From contig JAOARP010000063.1 in assembly GCA_025210525.1 (NCBI GenBank), positions 1-64,000 of the forward strand: a stretch of 64,000 nt of DNA, in the 5' to 3' direction. The notes under the pieces were generated by a model, which worked only from the letters and a program-made list of their open reading frames with translations, did not search any database and was not told where the DNA came from. The first letter of the stretch is position 1. Every line of letters starts with the position of its first letter. Origin of the DNA: Marinisporobacter sp. GTDB taxonomy: Bacteria > Bacillota > Clostridia > Peptostreptococcales > Thermotaleaceae. The position numbers were made by a program, and so were the translations under genes. Shown one piece after another: positions 54,599-64,000 of the stretch.

Positions 54599-56791
54599 AT
54601 GCAAGAGCATATTTATAATCTATTTGATTTCAAAAAAATAACAGAGCCTTACTTGAATTTAAAAGAATACTATGAAGATCAACTCAATCTATTCAATATA
54701 AAAATAATTTTTTCATTAGTTTCTAATGAAAATTCTACGCTCAACTCTTTAAATCAAGATAATGAACAACATCATCTTATTATAAATAAGTTAACTTCAA
54801 AGCCTTGTATTTTTAAAGAAAACACATTTCACGAGGATTATTCAGATTATCTAGACCAATGTGAGCACTATTTATCCTCTAGGATCAATCTATCTATCAA
54901 TCATTTATTTATTCCTGATTTATATATTGCAAATAGATTCAATTTAAGTTTTTTCGAACGCAATTGTCTATTGATGAGCTTTTTATCATCCTTAGATTCT
55001 AAATACGAAATGATATTTTCCTATTATCATAACAGTCCTACAAAAAAATATTTAACAATAGAAACCGCAATTATACTTTTAAAAGAAAATGATTCTTTAG
55101 GTATAGACTATCTAGAATACTTCCAAGAGCATAACCCTTTAATGCGTTTCTTTTTTTCTACCAAAGAAGAGGCTATCAATATATCCACCCCATTAAAATT
55201 AGATTCTAGAATTAGATATTTTATGATCAACCCATCTTCTTTCGAATATGAAAAATCTTTACCTTGGTCCTATATTGAAATAGAAGATATACCTGATAAA
55301 ATGATCATCCATCATGAGCCTTATAATCAAGTAAATGATTTTATAAAATATCATAAAATAAATGAAAAACCCTTATTAATCAATCTCTTTGGAGAAGAAG
55401 GAAGTGGACGAAAGCATTTATTTCATCACCTATGCTACACTACAAAAAAACGAGGATTAATTTTAGATTGTACACTTCTTCATGATCAAGCTATATCTAT
55501 TCAAAAAATAATACTATCCATTGTGAAAGAATCTATCCTCCAACAAGCATATATCTATTTAGATCATATAGATGAGTTCATTTCAGAACAAAAAATCAGT
55601 GAACAACTTTATACAATACTTAGTATTTTAGAAGAATATAGCCTTTTGATATTTTCATCTAGCAAGGAAAACACCTTACCCCTATTGTCTAAGACAAACT
55701 TTGATTTTCAATTATTTGCACGTGAGATTCCTATGCCCTCATTAGATGACAAGGTTAAGTTATGGCAAGATTATACGAAAAACATCAGATTGCATGAATC
55801 TATATCCATCTATGAATTATCTACAAAATTTAAATTTACTCCAGGACAAATCAAAAATAGTCTCAAACATGTCCTTCAAGAATCAAAAGCCCATCAGCAT
55901 ACATTTATACATAAGGATCTATTATATGAATCATGCTATAAACAGACTGTTCATCGACTCAAAGAAATGGCAACCTTAGTAAAACCTTCTTTTTCTTGGA
56001 ATGATCTGGTTTTATCTGAATCTGAAAAAAAGACCCTTATAGCAGCCTGCAATCATGTAAAATATACTCATCAAGTATTTTCTGTTTGGGGATTTGAGAA
56101 AAAGCTTCCTTATGGACGAGGTTTATCTATGCTTTTTTCTGGTCCTCCTGGTACTGGAAAAACCATGTCCGCTCAAATTATTGCTAATGAATTGAATATG
56201 GAGATGTATAAAATACAACTATCAAAAATCGTTAGTAAGTATGTTGGCGAAACGGAAAAAAATCTTAAAGCCATCTTCGAAGAAGCAAATAAGAGCAATG
56301 TCATCTTATTTTTTGATGAGACAGATGCAATATTTGGTAAGCGTTCAGATGTAAAAGATTCCCATGATCGCTATGCAAATATGGAGGTTGCTTTTTTATT
56401 ACAAGAAATCGAGGCTCATGAAGGTATTTCTATTATGGCAACCAACTTTTTGCAAAATATTGATGATGCTTTCCTAAGGAGAATCAATTATATCATTCAT
56501 TTTCCTTTTCCTGATGCATCTTTTAGAAAGCAAATTTGGGAAAAAGTTTTTCCAAAAGCAACCCCTTTATCTGATCAAATTGATTTTGATTTTTTGTCTG
56601 GTAAATTTGAGTTATCTGGTAGTAATATTAAAAATATTGCTGTATTATCTGCCTTTTCTGCTGCATCTGAAAATAAACCGATTTCTATGAAGCACATTAT
56701 TCAAGCTACAATATTAGAGCAAAAAAAATACAACAAAGTTATTCTTTCCAGCGATTTAGAGGAATATAGTGATTTTCTCACAAATACATAA
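54599..56791 (+). CDS. AAA+ ATPase, Pvc15/Afp15-like
   Basis: Protein of 730 aa. The C-terminal AAA+ module is intact: Walker A GPPGTGKT (515-522), Walker B ILFFDETD (569-576), sensor-1 Asn in IMATNFLQNID, arginine finger region DDAFLRRINYIIHF. An earlier region (about 255-400) looks like a second ATPase fold with a changed P-loop (FGEEGSGRKH, Arg then Lys-His instead of Lys-Thr/Ser). The Pvc15 family is part of nearly all eCIS loci and is thought to help assembly or cargo loading by remodelling proteins. AAAGGA precedes the ATG. It is followed by a strong bidirectional terminator. Confidence 0.92.
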   Translation: MQEHIYNLFDFKKITEPYLNLKEYYEDQLNLFNIKIIFSLVSNENSTLNSLNQDNEQHHLIINKLTSKPCIFKENTFHEDYSDYLDQCEHYLSSRINLSINHLFIPDLYIANRFNLSFFERNCLLMSFLSSLDSKYEMIFSYYHNSPTKKYLTIETAIILLKENDSLGIDYLEYFQEHNPLMRFFFSTKEEAINISTPLKLDSRIRYFMINPSSFEYEKSLPWSYIEIEDIPDKMIIHHEPYNQVNDFIKYHKINEKPLLINLFGEEGSGRKHLFHHLCYTTKKRGLILDCTLLHDQAISIQKIILSIVKESILQQAYIYLDHIDEFISEQKISEQLYTILSILEEYSLLIFSSSKENTLPLLSKTNFDFQLFAREIPMPSLDDKVKLWQDYTKNIRLHESISIYELSTKFKFTPGQIKNSLKHVLQESKAHQHTFIHKDLLYESCYKQTVHRLKEMATLVKPSFSWNDLVLSESEKKTLIAACNHVKYTHQVFSVWGFEKKLPYGRGLSMLFSGPPGTGKTMSAQIIANELNMEMYKIQLSKIVSKYVGETEKNLKAIFEEANKSNVILFFDETDAIFGKRSDVKDSHDRYANMEVAFLLQEIEAHEGISIMATNFLQNIDDAFLRRINYIIHFPFPDASFRKQIWEKVFPKATPLSDQIDFDFLSGKFELSGSNIKNIAVLSAFSAASENKPISMKHIIQATILEQKKYNKVILSSDLEEYSDFLTNT

Positions 56792-56872
56792 ACCTTAATT
56801 AACAACATTTACAAGGTTTTCATAAAGTTGAGAAAGATCATTATAAGCTTAATATATGACTAATGAATCTAT

Positions 56873-56907
56873 AAAAGCACTATAAATTTAAAATTTATAG
56901 TGCTTTT
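56873..56907. terminator. Bidirectional terminator at the right edge of the eCIS locus
   Basis: Long inverted repeat (AAAAGCACTATAAATTT and its complement, 17 bp per arm) between the convergent ATPase and ddl genes, flanked by A and T runs on both sides. Confidence 0.88.
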
Positions 56908-56966
56908 GTAAAATTATAAAATCAACTATACAGTTTTTATTTCCATTCTTTTTTTGATCCTTTATT

Positions 56967-58058
56967 CTATTTTGCTTTTGTAGCAGTTTCTTTAGGCGAA
57001 TTATCTATTTTAGGAATTTCAACAACTACAGACTTCCATAGATCATATTTTTCAAAGCCTGCTTCAATAATTTTATTTAGCAATTCCTTATAATTCAATC
57101 CTGTTTGGTAGATTAACTTACTAAAAATACTCATTTCAGCAATGACTGGCATCGTATTGATCTCATTAAATATAATCTTTTCTGAACCTTCCTCTATAAA
57201 AAAATCTAATCTCGCATAACAGGATGCATTCATACCCCTATATATTTTTTTTGCTTGTCTTTTGACTTCTTCCTTTAATTTTCCACATAAATCATTTGCC
57301 ATAATGGTTTGAGTCGTTTCAGAAATATATTTCCCCTTATAATCTAATATTTCATCCTGATAGATAATCTCACCAGGATCAGAAATAATAATATCTTTTG
57401 TTCCAATAATAGCAATCATTACCTCTCTACCCTTAATATATTTTTCAATCAGCACTCTTTCATCATATACAAAAGCCTTTTTTAATCCTTTTATTAATTC
57501 GTCTTCATCATTAACAAAGGAAACACCAAAGGATGAACCTCCACATACGGGCTTAACTACACAAGGGTAACCAATTTCTTCATGAACTCTTTTTAATATT
57601 TTATCCTTTTTTTCTTGTTCTTTAATATGAACTAAAATATACTTTGCTATATTTACACCTAGTTCTTTTGCATATAATTTACTACTAACCTTATCCATAC
57701 AAGCAGTAGCTGTTATATAATTAGAGCCCACATAAGAAATATTGAAATGATCTAAGGTTCCATTAATGGTTCCATCTCCACCAAACCTTGTTCCAAACAC
57801 AATCGGAAATATCATATTCATTTCTTTAAGATCTTCTAATAAATCACATTTATTTTTTTTCATTTCTTCAAATTTATTATCTAATATATTTTTTATCTCT
57901 CCACAAACAATATTCCACACTCCATCTTCATCCACCCAAATAGGAATAGGTTCATACAACTCTTTATCCATGTATTTTATAATAAAATAAGCTGCAATTC
58001 TCGATACATCTCTTTCTGGTGACTGTCCACCAAATAAAATTCCTACCTTTTTTCTCAT
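56967..58058 (-). CDS. ddl: D-alanine--D-alanine ligase
   Basis: ATP-grasp ligase of 363 aa that joins two D-Ala for peptidoglycan synthesis. Features are the N-terminal GILFGGQSPERDVS (normally GG-x-S-x-E-H-x-V-S), VVKPVCGGSSFGVSFV (ATP-grasp loop), EKYIKGREVMIAI and the metal-binding end of the domain FNEINTMPV. The His of the SAEHEVS motif is replaced by Arg-Asp in SPERDVS, and Gly after NTMP is Val, so specificity for D-Ala or another D-residue cannot be read off. ATG 58058 is taken, with AGAGGGGAT before it. It is about 120 bp after purL on the same strand and probably housekeeping, marking the edge of the eCIS locus. Confidence 0.85.
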   Translation of the reverse strand: MRKKVGILFGGQSPERDVSRIAAYFIIKYMDKELYEPIPIWVDEDGVWNIVCGEIKNILDNKFEEMKKNKCDLLEDLKEMNMIFPIVFGTRFGGDGTINGTLDHFNISYVGSNYITATACMDKVSSKLYAKELGVNIAKYILVHIKEQEKKDKILKRVHEEIGYPCVVKPVCGGSSFGVSFVNDEDELIKGLKKAFVYDERVLIEKYIKGREVMIAIIGTKDIIISDPGEIIYQDEILDYKGKYISETTQTIMANDLCGKLKEEVKRQAKKIYRGMNASCYARLDFFIEEGSEKIIFNEINTMPVIAEMSIFSKLIYQTGLNYKELLNKIIEAGFEKYDLWKSVVVEIPKIDNSPKETATKAK

Positions 58059-58180
58059 AGTATCCCCTCTATTCAAATATATTGTAGAAACACCACTACT
58101 ACTGAATGCTTATTTATTATAGAATACATTTTAAAACTTCTTTTGACAATATTCATTTCCAAATTTATCTATTCATTTCA

Positions 58181-61100
58181 TTACTTAAAATAAGCTACTC
58201 CTGCTCTAAAGATTCTTTGATCTTTACTCCCATCTACATTCACTGCAATATTTTCTCCCATTCTTTCTGTATGTCCCATTTTCCCAAATATTCTACCATC
58301 AGGACTTGTAATTCCTTCAACAGCTTCAAAGGAACCATTTGGATTATAATGAATATCATAAGTTGGATTTTCATTTAAATCTACATATTGAGTTGCAATT
58401 TGTCCATTTTGAATCATTTTTTCCATTTCTTCTTTATTAGCAATAAATCTTCCTTCTCCATGAGATACAGCAATTGTATGAACCTCTCCTAATTTTGTAT
58501 TCATTAGCCAAGGTGATTGATTAGAAACAACTTTTGTTCTTACTAATCCTGAAATATGTCTTCCAATTTTATTGAAAGTAAGAGTTGGTGCATTTGGAGA
58601 AGTTTCTCGAATCTCTCCATATGGAAGAAGTCCTAATTTAATAAGTGCTTGGAATCCATTACAGATCCCTATCATTAATCCATCTCTTTGTTTTAATAAA
58701 TTCATAACAGCTTCTTTTACTTCTGGATTTCTAAAGATAGTCGCAATGAATTTTCCAGAACCATCTGGCTCATCTCCTGCACTAAATCCTCCTGGTAATG
58801 CAATTATTTGTGCATTATTGATGTTCTTTACCATTTGTTCGATAGAATTTTCTATATCCTTTTCTGTTAAGTTTTTAAAGATCATGGTTTCAACAGTTCC
58901 TCCAGCTTTTTCAAATACTTTAGCTGTATCATATTCACAATTTGTTCCTGGAAATGCTGGGATAAATATTCTTGGCTTTGCAATGCTTATACTTGCTTTC
59001 TTTCTCATGCCTTTTTCATAATAAATATTTTTAGGTGTTCCTTCTATTGCTTCTTTCGTTGGAAACACTTTTTCAAGAGGTTTTTCCCATGTTCTAAGTG
59101 CCTCATCAATAAGAATCTCTACACCATTTATATTCATCACTTCTTCTTTTGTAACTCCAAGTACTTGATACTCTATGCCTTCTAATAATTTTTCAATTTC
59201 CTCTTTTTCATTGATTTCTAAAATAATTGATCCATATTGTGGCTTGAATAATTCTTGATGATCTATTTCTTCCTCAAAAGCTAGCCCTATTTTATTTCCA
59301 AAGCTCATCTTACTAATAGCCGCAGCAATCCCACCATTTCGAACAGATTGCGCCGATAATATTTTACCTTTATTGATTAAAGTAGTAATCCTATTAAAGT
59401 TTTGATCTAATTGTTCAAAATCAGGCAATTCATTCTCATCTCGCTTTAATGGAATCAATACGACCTTACTTCCAATTTCTTTAAATTCAGGTGAAATGAC
59501 TTTTCTTACATCTGCTGTATCTACTGCAAATGCCACTAATGTAGGTGGTACATGGATATCTTTAAAGGTTCCTGACATACTATCCTTTCCACCAATAGCA
59601 GGGATATTTAATTGCTTTTGAATATATAAAGCTCCAAGTAATGCACTAAATGGTTTCCCCCACTTAGTAGGATTGCTTCCTAGCTTTTCAAAATATTCCT
59701 GAAGACTTAATCGAATATTTTTATAATCTCCACCCATACTAACAACTTTTGTAACAGCCTCTAATACTGCATATAATGCTCCATGGAAAGGACTCCATTT
59801 TCCGATTTTAGGATTATACCCATAAGTCATGATAGTACCTGTATTTGTTTCTCCCTTAAGAACTGGAAGCTTTCCAACCATTCCTTCAGCAGGTGTCATT
59901 TGATATTTTCCTCCTAGAGGCATCAGTACTGTTCCTGCTCCAATAGTACTATCAAATCTTTCAATTAATCCTTTTTGACTAGCCACATTCAAATCCTTTA
60001 AATTCTCCATCCAAGCTACTTTTAAGTCTTTAATATCCTCTAATCCCTCTGGTAGCTTTTCAAAATAATTATGATCAAGATCTGCTGCTTTTACCATTAC
60101 CTTTGTTTTTTGCTTTACTCCATTTGTATCTAAAAATTCACGGCTTAAATCTAAAATGGCTTTTCCACGCCATTTCATTTTTAATCTATCATCATTTGTA
60201 ACCTTAGCTACAACTGTTGCTTCTAAATTTTCTTCATGGGCAAATTTTATAAAAGCTTCTTCATTTTCTTTATCGATTACAACAGCCATACGCTCTTGTG
60301 ACTCAGATATAGCAATCTCTGTTCCATCTAATCCTTCATATTTCTTAGGTACTTTATCTAAATTGATTTCTAGACTATCTGTTAACTCTCCTATAGCTAC
60401 AGAAACGCCTCCTGCTCCAAAATCATTACATCTTTTGATCATCTTACTTACAGCTGGATTTCTAAATAATCTTTGAATTTTTCTCTCTGTAGGCGCATTT
60501 CCCTTTTGTACCTCTGCTCCACATGTAAGAATAGATTCTTCTGTATGCTCCTTAGAAGATCCTGTTGCTCCACCGCAACCATCTCTTCCTGTTCTACCTC
60601 CTAGAAGAATAACTATATCTCCTTCATTAGGCTTGCTTCTTACTACATTCTCCTTTGGTGCTGCTGCAATCACTGCTCCTACTTCCATTCTTTTTGCTAC
60701 AAAATCTTCATCATATACTTCTGCAACTTGTCCTGTTGCAAGACCAATTTGATTTCCATAAGAGCTATATCCTGCTGCTGCATCACGGGTAATCTTTATT
60801 TGAGGAAGCTTTCCTTGTAGGGTATCTTCTATTTTCTTTCTTGGATCAGCACTTCCTGTTACACGCATTGCTTGATAAACATAGCTTCTTCCTGATAATG
60901 GATCTCTTATAGCTCCCCCTAAACAAGTAGCAGCTCCACCAAAAGGCTCTATTTCTGTAGGATGGTTGTGTGTTTCATTCTTAAACATAACAAGCCACTC
61001 TTCATCTTTTCCATCTATCTCAGCATTGACTACAATACTACATGCATTGATTTCATCTGATACGTCTAAATCATCTAATTTTCCTGCTTTTCTAAGCTCT

Positions 61101-61951
61101 TTCATACTCATAACAGCTATATCCATAAGGCATATATCTTTTTCTCTATCTTCATATACATATTCTCTAGATGATAAGTACTCATCATATGCTTTTTTTA
61201 CAGCGCTGCTAAATGGTCCTTCTTCTATTTTTACCTCTTCTATTTTTGTTAAAAAGGTTGTATGTCTACAATGATCTGACCAATAAGTATCAATTACCCT
61301 TAATTCTGTAATGGTAGGATTTCTTTTTTCTGTATCTCTAAAATAAGTTTGACAAAACTTTAAATCCTCTATACTCATGGCAAAACCTAAAGCTTTATGA
61401 AAAGCTAAAAGTGCTTCCTCATCCTTTTTGATAAAATCTTCTATAATTTCTACATCTTTTATGGTCTCTAATTCTAATTCTAAAGTATCTGGTTTCTCTA
61501 AAGAGCTTTCTCTAGAATCTACTGGATTGATACAATATTCTTTTATTTTTACAAATTCTTCTTCTGTTATTTCTCCTTCTAATACGAAAGCTTTTCCTGT
61601 AATAATATGAGGTTTTTCACTTTGGGTAAAAATCTGAACACATTGCTCTGCTGAATCTGCTCTTTGGTCATATTGTCCAGGAAGATATTCCATAGCAAAT
61701 AGATAATTTTTCTCATCATATGGAAAAGCTTCATCATAAACATCATCTACATTAGGTTCTGAAAAAATAGTTCCCTTTGTTTTTATATATTCCTCCTCAG
61801 ATAACCCTGAAATATCATATTTATTTAAAATCCTTACCCCTTCTAAATTCTTGATTCCTAAACTTTCCACTAAATCCTTATATAAATGCTGTGCTTCTAT
61901 ATCAAACCCTGATTTTTTCTCTACATAAATTCTTCTCACTTCTCTATTCAT
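58181..61951 (-). CDS. purL: Phosphoribosylformylglycinamidine synthase, single-chain PurL
   Basis: Large-type FGAM synthase of 1256 aa, for purine synthesis: FGAR, glutamine and ATP to FGAM. The N-terminal PurS-like part is followed by the two AIRS-like halves (HTTFLTKIEEV, FKNETHNHPTEIEPFGGAATC, RDAAAGYSSYGNQIG, ending KMSFGNKIGL). A class I glutamine amidotransferase domain (from about 990) ends it, with the nucleophile Cys in IGICNGFQ and the pair His/Glu near the end (AVSHGEGRF). No other pur genes are in the window, and no purine riboswitch is visible in the 250-bp leader. GCGGGGATG precedes the ATG. It is divergent from the LysR gene. Confidence 0.96.
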   Translation of the reverse strand: MNREVRRIYVEKKSGFDIEAQHLYKDLVESLGIKNLEGVRILNKYDISGLSEEEYIKTKGTIFSEPNVDDVYDEAFPYDEKNYLFAMEYLPGQYDQRADSAEQCVQIFTQSEKPHIITGKAFVLEGEITEEEFVKIKEYCINPVDSRESSLEKPDTLELELETIKDVEIIEDFIKKDEEALLAFHKALGFAMSIEDLKFCQTYFRDTEKRNPTITELRVIDTYWSDHCRHTTFLTKIEEVKIEEGPFSSAVKKAYDEYLSSREYVYEDREKDICLMDIAVMSMKELRKAGKLDDLDVSDEINACSIVVNAEIDGKDEEWLVMFKNETHNHPTEIEPFGGAATCLGGAIRDPLSGRSYVYQAMRVTGSADPRKKIEDTLQGKLPQIKITRDAAAGYSSYGNQIGLATGQVAEVYDEDFVAKRMEVGAVIAAAPKENVVRSKPNEGDIVILLGGRTGRDGCGGATGSSKEHTEESILTCGAEVQKGNAPTERKIQRLFRNPAVSKMIKRCNDFGAGGVSVAIGELTDSLEINLDKVPKKYEGLDGTEIAISESQERMAVVIDKENEEAFIKFAHEENLEATVVAKVTNDDRLKMKWRGKAILDLSREFLDTNGVKQKTKVMVKAADLDHNYFEKLPEGLEDIKDLKVAWMENLKDLNVASQKGLIERFDSTIGAGTVLMPLGGKYQMTPAEGMVGKLPVLKGETNTGTIMTYGYNPKIGKWSPFHGALYAVLEAVTKVVSMGGDYKNIRLSLQEYFEKLGSNPTKWGKPFSALLGALYIQKQLNIPAIGGKDSMSGTFKDIHVPPTLVAFAVDTADVRKVISPEFKEIGSKVVLIPLKRDENELPDFEQLDQNFNRITTLINKGKILSAQSVRNGGIAAAISKMSFGNKIGLAFEEEIDHQELFKPQYGSIILEINEKEEIEKLLEGIEYQVLGVTKEEVMNINGVEILIDEALRTWEKPLEKVFPTKEAIEGTPKNIYYEKGMRKKASISIAKPRIFIPAFPGTNCEYDTAKVFEKAGGTVETMIFKNLTEKDIENSIEQMVKNINNAQIIALPGGFSAGDEPDGSGKFIATIFRNPEVKEAVMNLLKQRDGLMIGICNGFQALIKLGLLPYGEIRETSPNAPTLTFNKIGRHISGLVRTKVVSNQSPWLMNTKLGEVHTIAVSHGEGRFIANKEEMEKMIQNGQIATQYVDLNENPTYDIHYNPNGSFEAVEGITSPDGRIFGKMGHTERMGENIAVNVDGSKDQRIFRAGVAYFK

Positions 61952-62204
61952 TTCATCCCCGCCTTTTCCTTATAGTTTTTTATATTAACTATGTAAATAA
62001 TCCTCTAACCCCTATAGATTTCTCAATCAAAACATCCATTTATGATGAATTCTTTGAATACCTTGAAACTACTGTTTTATCCTTTGTATTTCATAATAAA
62101 AACTACATTTAAAGCTTAATTTCTCTTTACAACTTAATTTTATCATAATAAAATTAATTAATAAAATTAATAATATTAATGATATATATTAGGAGTGATT
62201 ATAA

Positions 62205-63092
62205 ATGAATATCAATTTTGAACTATACAAAGTATTTTATTATGTAGCAAAATATTTAAGCTTTTCAAGGGCTGCTCATGAGCTTTATATTTCTCAATCA
62301 GCCGTTAGCCAATCTATTAAATTATTAGAAGAAAAGCTCAATAGTAAGCTTTTTCTAAGACACACGAAAAGAGTAAATTTAACATCAGAAGGAGATCTTT
62401 TATTTAAACATATCGAACAAGCCTTTAATTTCATCAAATCAGGAGAAAGAAGTCTTGAAGAAACCCATTCTTTAGAAAAGGGTACAGTAAAAATTGGAGC
62501 GAGTGATACCATCTGTAAATATTATCTCCTTCCTTATTTCAAAAAATTTCACGAAATGTATCCACAAATAAAAATCCACGTAACCAATCGTCCTTCTCCC
62601 ATATGTGCAGAGCTTTTAAAGAAAGGTAATGTAGATATTAGTATCATCAATTTACCTTTTCAAAAAACTTATACAGATTTATCCTATAAAGAAATAAAAG
62701 AAGTTCAAGATGTTTTTATAGGCGGTGAAAATTTTAAGTCTTTACAAGGAAAAATACTTTCTTTAAAAGATCTAGAAAATTATCCGTTTTTAAGCCTTCA
62801 AAAAAATTCAACTACTAGAAGCTTTTTTGAAGATTTTATTAAAAAACACGAAGTGAATATTACTCCTGAATTTGAATTAGGAAGTATTGATTTATTAATA
62901 GAACTCACAAAGATTGGATTAGGAATCTCCTTTGTTATGTTAGATTCTATAAAAGAAGCATTAAACAAAGAAGAAATATTTATTCTCAATATAAAAGAAA
63001 AACCCCCTAAAAGAAGTATTGGGGTTCTTACACATAAAAAAATTCCTATGCCTATTGCTGCACAAAAATTTATCAATTTGTTATTACCTTAA
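62205..63092 (+). CDS. LysR-family transcriptional regulator
   Basis: Protein of 295 aa with a winged helix-turn-helix at the N-terminus (FYYVAKYLSFSRAAHEL, ISQSAVSQSIKLLEEKL, LFLRHTKRVNLTSEG) and the LysR substrate-binding domain (from about 90, GTVKIGASDTICKYYLLP). AGGAGTGAT lies before the ATG. The 150 bp upstream are rich in ATTAAT repeats that may form its operator. It is divergent from purL and convergent with the acylating aldehyde dehydrogenase. Targets are unknown; LysR proteins usually control the divergent gene or themselves. Confidence 0.9.
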   Translation: MNINFELYKVFYYVAKYLSFSRAAHELYISQSAVSQSIKLLEEKLNSKLFLRHTKRVNLTSEGDLLFKHIEQAFNFIKSGERSLEETHSLEKGTVKIGASDTICKYYLLPYFKKFHEMYPQIKIHVTNRPSPICAELLKKGNVDISIINLPFQKTYTDLSYKEIKEVQDVFIGGENFKSLQGKILSLKDLENYPFLSLQKNSTTRSFFEDFIKKHEVNITPEFELGSIDLLIELTKIGLGISFVMLDSIKEALNKEEIFILNIKEKPPKRSIGVLTHKKIPMPIAAQKFINLLLP

Positions 63093-63102
63093 CAAATAAA
63101 AA

Positions 63103-63136
63103 AAATGACCAACCTTTTCACAAAAATTGGTCATTT
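63103..63136. terminator. Bidirectional terminator, LysR gene / aldehyde dehydrogenase
   Basis: A 10-bp perfect stem (AAATGACCAA / TTGGTCATTT) with a 14-nt loop between convergent genes, flanked by A and T runs. Confidence 0.85.
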
Positions 63137-63165
63137 CATTTTTTCTATTTTTGTCTAATTTTTAA

Positions 63166-64000
63166 CTATGCCCATAATTCCTCATCTGTAGGAACTACTC
63201 TATCCGCCATATAATGACCAATTCTTGAAATGTTCATCATATGCTTGTAAGTAAAGTTTTCTGAAATGCTGTTATTTCCCCATGATCCACATCCTAATGT
63301 AGTTGTAGGAGCAAATCCATTGAAGAAACTTCCACCTGCAGTAGTTGAAGATGGTTGATTTACAACTAATCTACTTACTGTTAAGTTTTCTCCTGCATAG
63401 TCAATATGATCATTATCATTTGAGTGAATTGCAGCACTATGTCCTGCCCCTTCAAGGTTTAGGTTAGTTTGTGCAATTTTTACACCTTCTTCGAAAGTCT
63501 TGTATCTGAATGTAGCCATTACTGGACACATTTTTTCTTTACAAAGTACATCTTCTGCACCAATACCATCAGCTTCGATAAGGATTACTTTTGTCTCAGC
63601 TGGAACTTCTATTCCTACCATTTCTGCAAGCTTTTGTGGTGTTTGTCCTACTACATCTCTACTGATGTGACCATCTACGAAAAGAATATTTCTGAATTTT
63701 TCTTTAGTTTCTGCATCACTAATATAGAAAGCTCCATTATCTTCGAAAGATTTAATTACTACATCATAATCTGCTTCATGAGCGATAACAGTTTGCTCTC
63801 CAGAACAAATGATTCCATTATCAAAAGTTCTTCCTGCAATGATTTTCTTAGCAGCATCATCAAAGTCTACTCCTCTATCAACAACAACCTGTACGTTACC
63901 TGCACCAACACCATAAGCTGGCTTTCCACTGCTGTATGCAGCTTTTACCATACCCATACCACCTGTTGCTACAACTACGTCAGTAGCGTTCATTAATAGG
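63166..64000 (-). CDS. CoA-acylating aldehyde dehydrogenase, second copy (5' end outside window)
   Basis: The C-terminal 277 residues of an acylating aldehyde dehydrogenase. The catalytic Cys is in GIICSGEQ; also visible are VVATGGMGMVKAAYSSG and a C-terminal end (LGCGSWGNNSISENFTYKHM, VVPTDEELWA). The frame is open to the window edge, so an apparent ATG at 63993 is internal (the preceding codons give Leu-Leu). The end is clean with no fused alcohol dehydrogenase. It is homologous to the gene at 912-2297 but clearly diverged around the catalytic segment. Acetaldehyde/acetyl-CoA conversion is the family default; the true substrate is not visible. Confidence 0.85.
   Translation of the reverse strand, partial: LLMNATDVVVATGGMGMVKAAYSSGKPAYGVGAGNVQVVVDRGVDFDDAAKKIIAGRTFDNGIICSGEQTVIAHEADYDVVIKSFEDNGAFYISDAETKEKFRNILFVDGHISRDVVGQTPQKLAEMVGIEVPAETKVILIEADGIGAEDVLCKEKMCPVMATFRYKTFEEGVKIAQTNLNLEGAGHSAAIHSNDNDHIDYAGENLTVSRLVVNQPSSTTAGGSFFNGFAPTTTLGCGSWGNNSISENFTYKHMMNISRIGHYMADRVVPTDEELWA

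Noticed and set aside
61952-62204. Riboswitch (purine or preQ1) in the purL leader
   Set aside because: An A-rich stretch with AAAAAACTA resembles a preQ1 tail, but no matching stem-loop or purine-aptamer core was found.
63166-63993. Aldehyde dehydrogenase gene starting at the ATG 63993
   Set aside because: Conserved domain sequence and open frame continue upstream to the window edge, so this Met is internal.

Overview
The window is low-GC DNA with strong AGGAGG-type ribosome binding sites, frequent TTG/GTG starts and many rho-independent terminators. With a single-chain PurL, clostridial acylating aldehyde dehydrogenases and an oxygen-independent pyrimidine pathway, this points to an anaerobic member of the Clostridia. 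The species cannot be named from sequence alone.

Region 1 (1-12.3 kb) is a complete reductive pyrimidine (uracil/thymine) degradation locus: an NCS1 permease, PreT/PreA dihydropyrimidine dehydrogenase, dihydropyrimidinase, an M20-type ureidopropionase, a class III (beta-alanine type) aminotransferase cut by the window edge, and a CoA-acylating aldehyde dehydrogenase that would take malonate semialdehyde to a CoA ester. A PAS/sigma-54 activator sits inside the locus. The hydA and preT operons both have a sigma-54-like promoter and matching upstream TGAT...TGCATCA enhancer sites at almost the same distances.

Region 2 (12.3-14.4 kb) is an NfeD-flotillin membrane-microdomain operon.

Region 3 (14.6-56.8 kb) is an extracellular contractile injection system (eCIS, related to PVC/Afp) in four transcription blocks. 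(a) A minus-strand operon (27.6 to 14.6 kb) encodes a membrane protein with a degenerate class III cyclase domain, a MORN-repeat membrane protein, a TolC-like secreted coiled-coil protein, a Pvc16-like tail terminator, a PAAR-like tip, two related membrane sensors (one fused to an MFS transporter), a periplasmic-binding-type protein and a GNAT-like protein. (b) A lone plus-strand gene encodes a kinase-like protein without catalytic residues. (c) A long minus-strand structural operon (53.3 to 28.7 kb) encodes a YbjN-like candidate chaperone, a large repeat protein (candidate cargo), sheath, two tube proteins, a tail-chaperone-like gene with an apparent lambda-type -1 frameshift at GGGAAAG, a 1797-aa tandem-repeat protein in tape-measure position, LysM, spike hub, gp25, two baseplate J proteins, tail protein I and a fibre-like Ig protein. 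(d) A plus-strand pair encodes an unknown protein and the Pvc15-like AAA+ ATPase. No integrase or transposase is visible at either edge.

Region 4 (56.9-64 kb) holds ddl, purL, a LysR regulator and a second acylating aldehyde dehydrogenase running off the window end.

The most notable points are the GGGAAAG frameshift in an eCIS, the pairing of an injection system with degenerate signalling proteins and membrane sensors, the 224-225-aa repeat array, and the shared sigma-54 control of pyrimidine catabolism.
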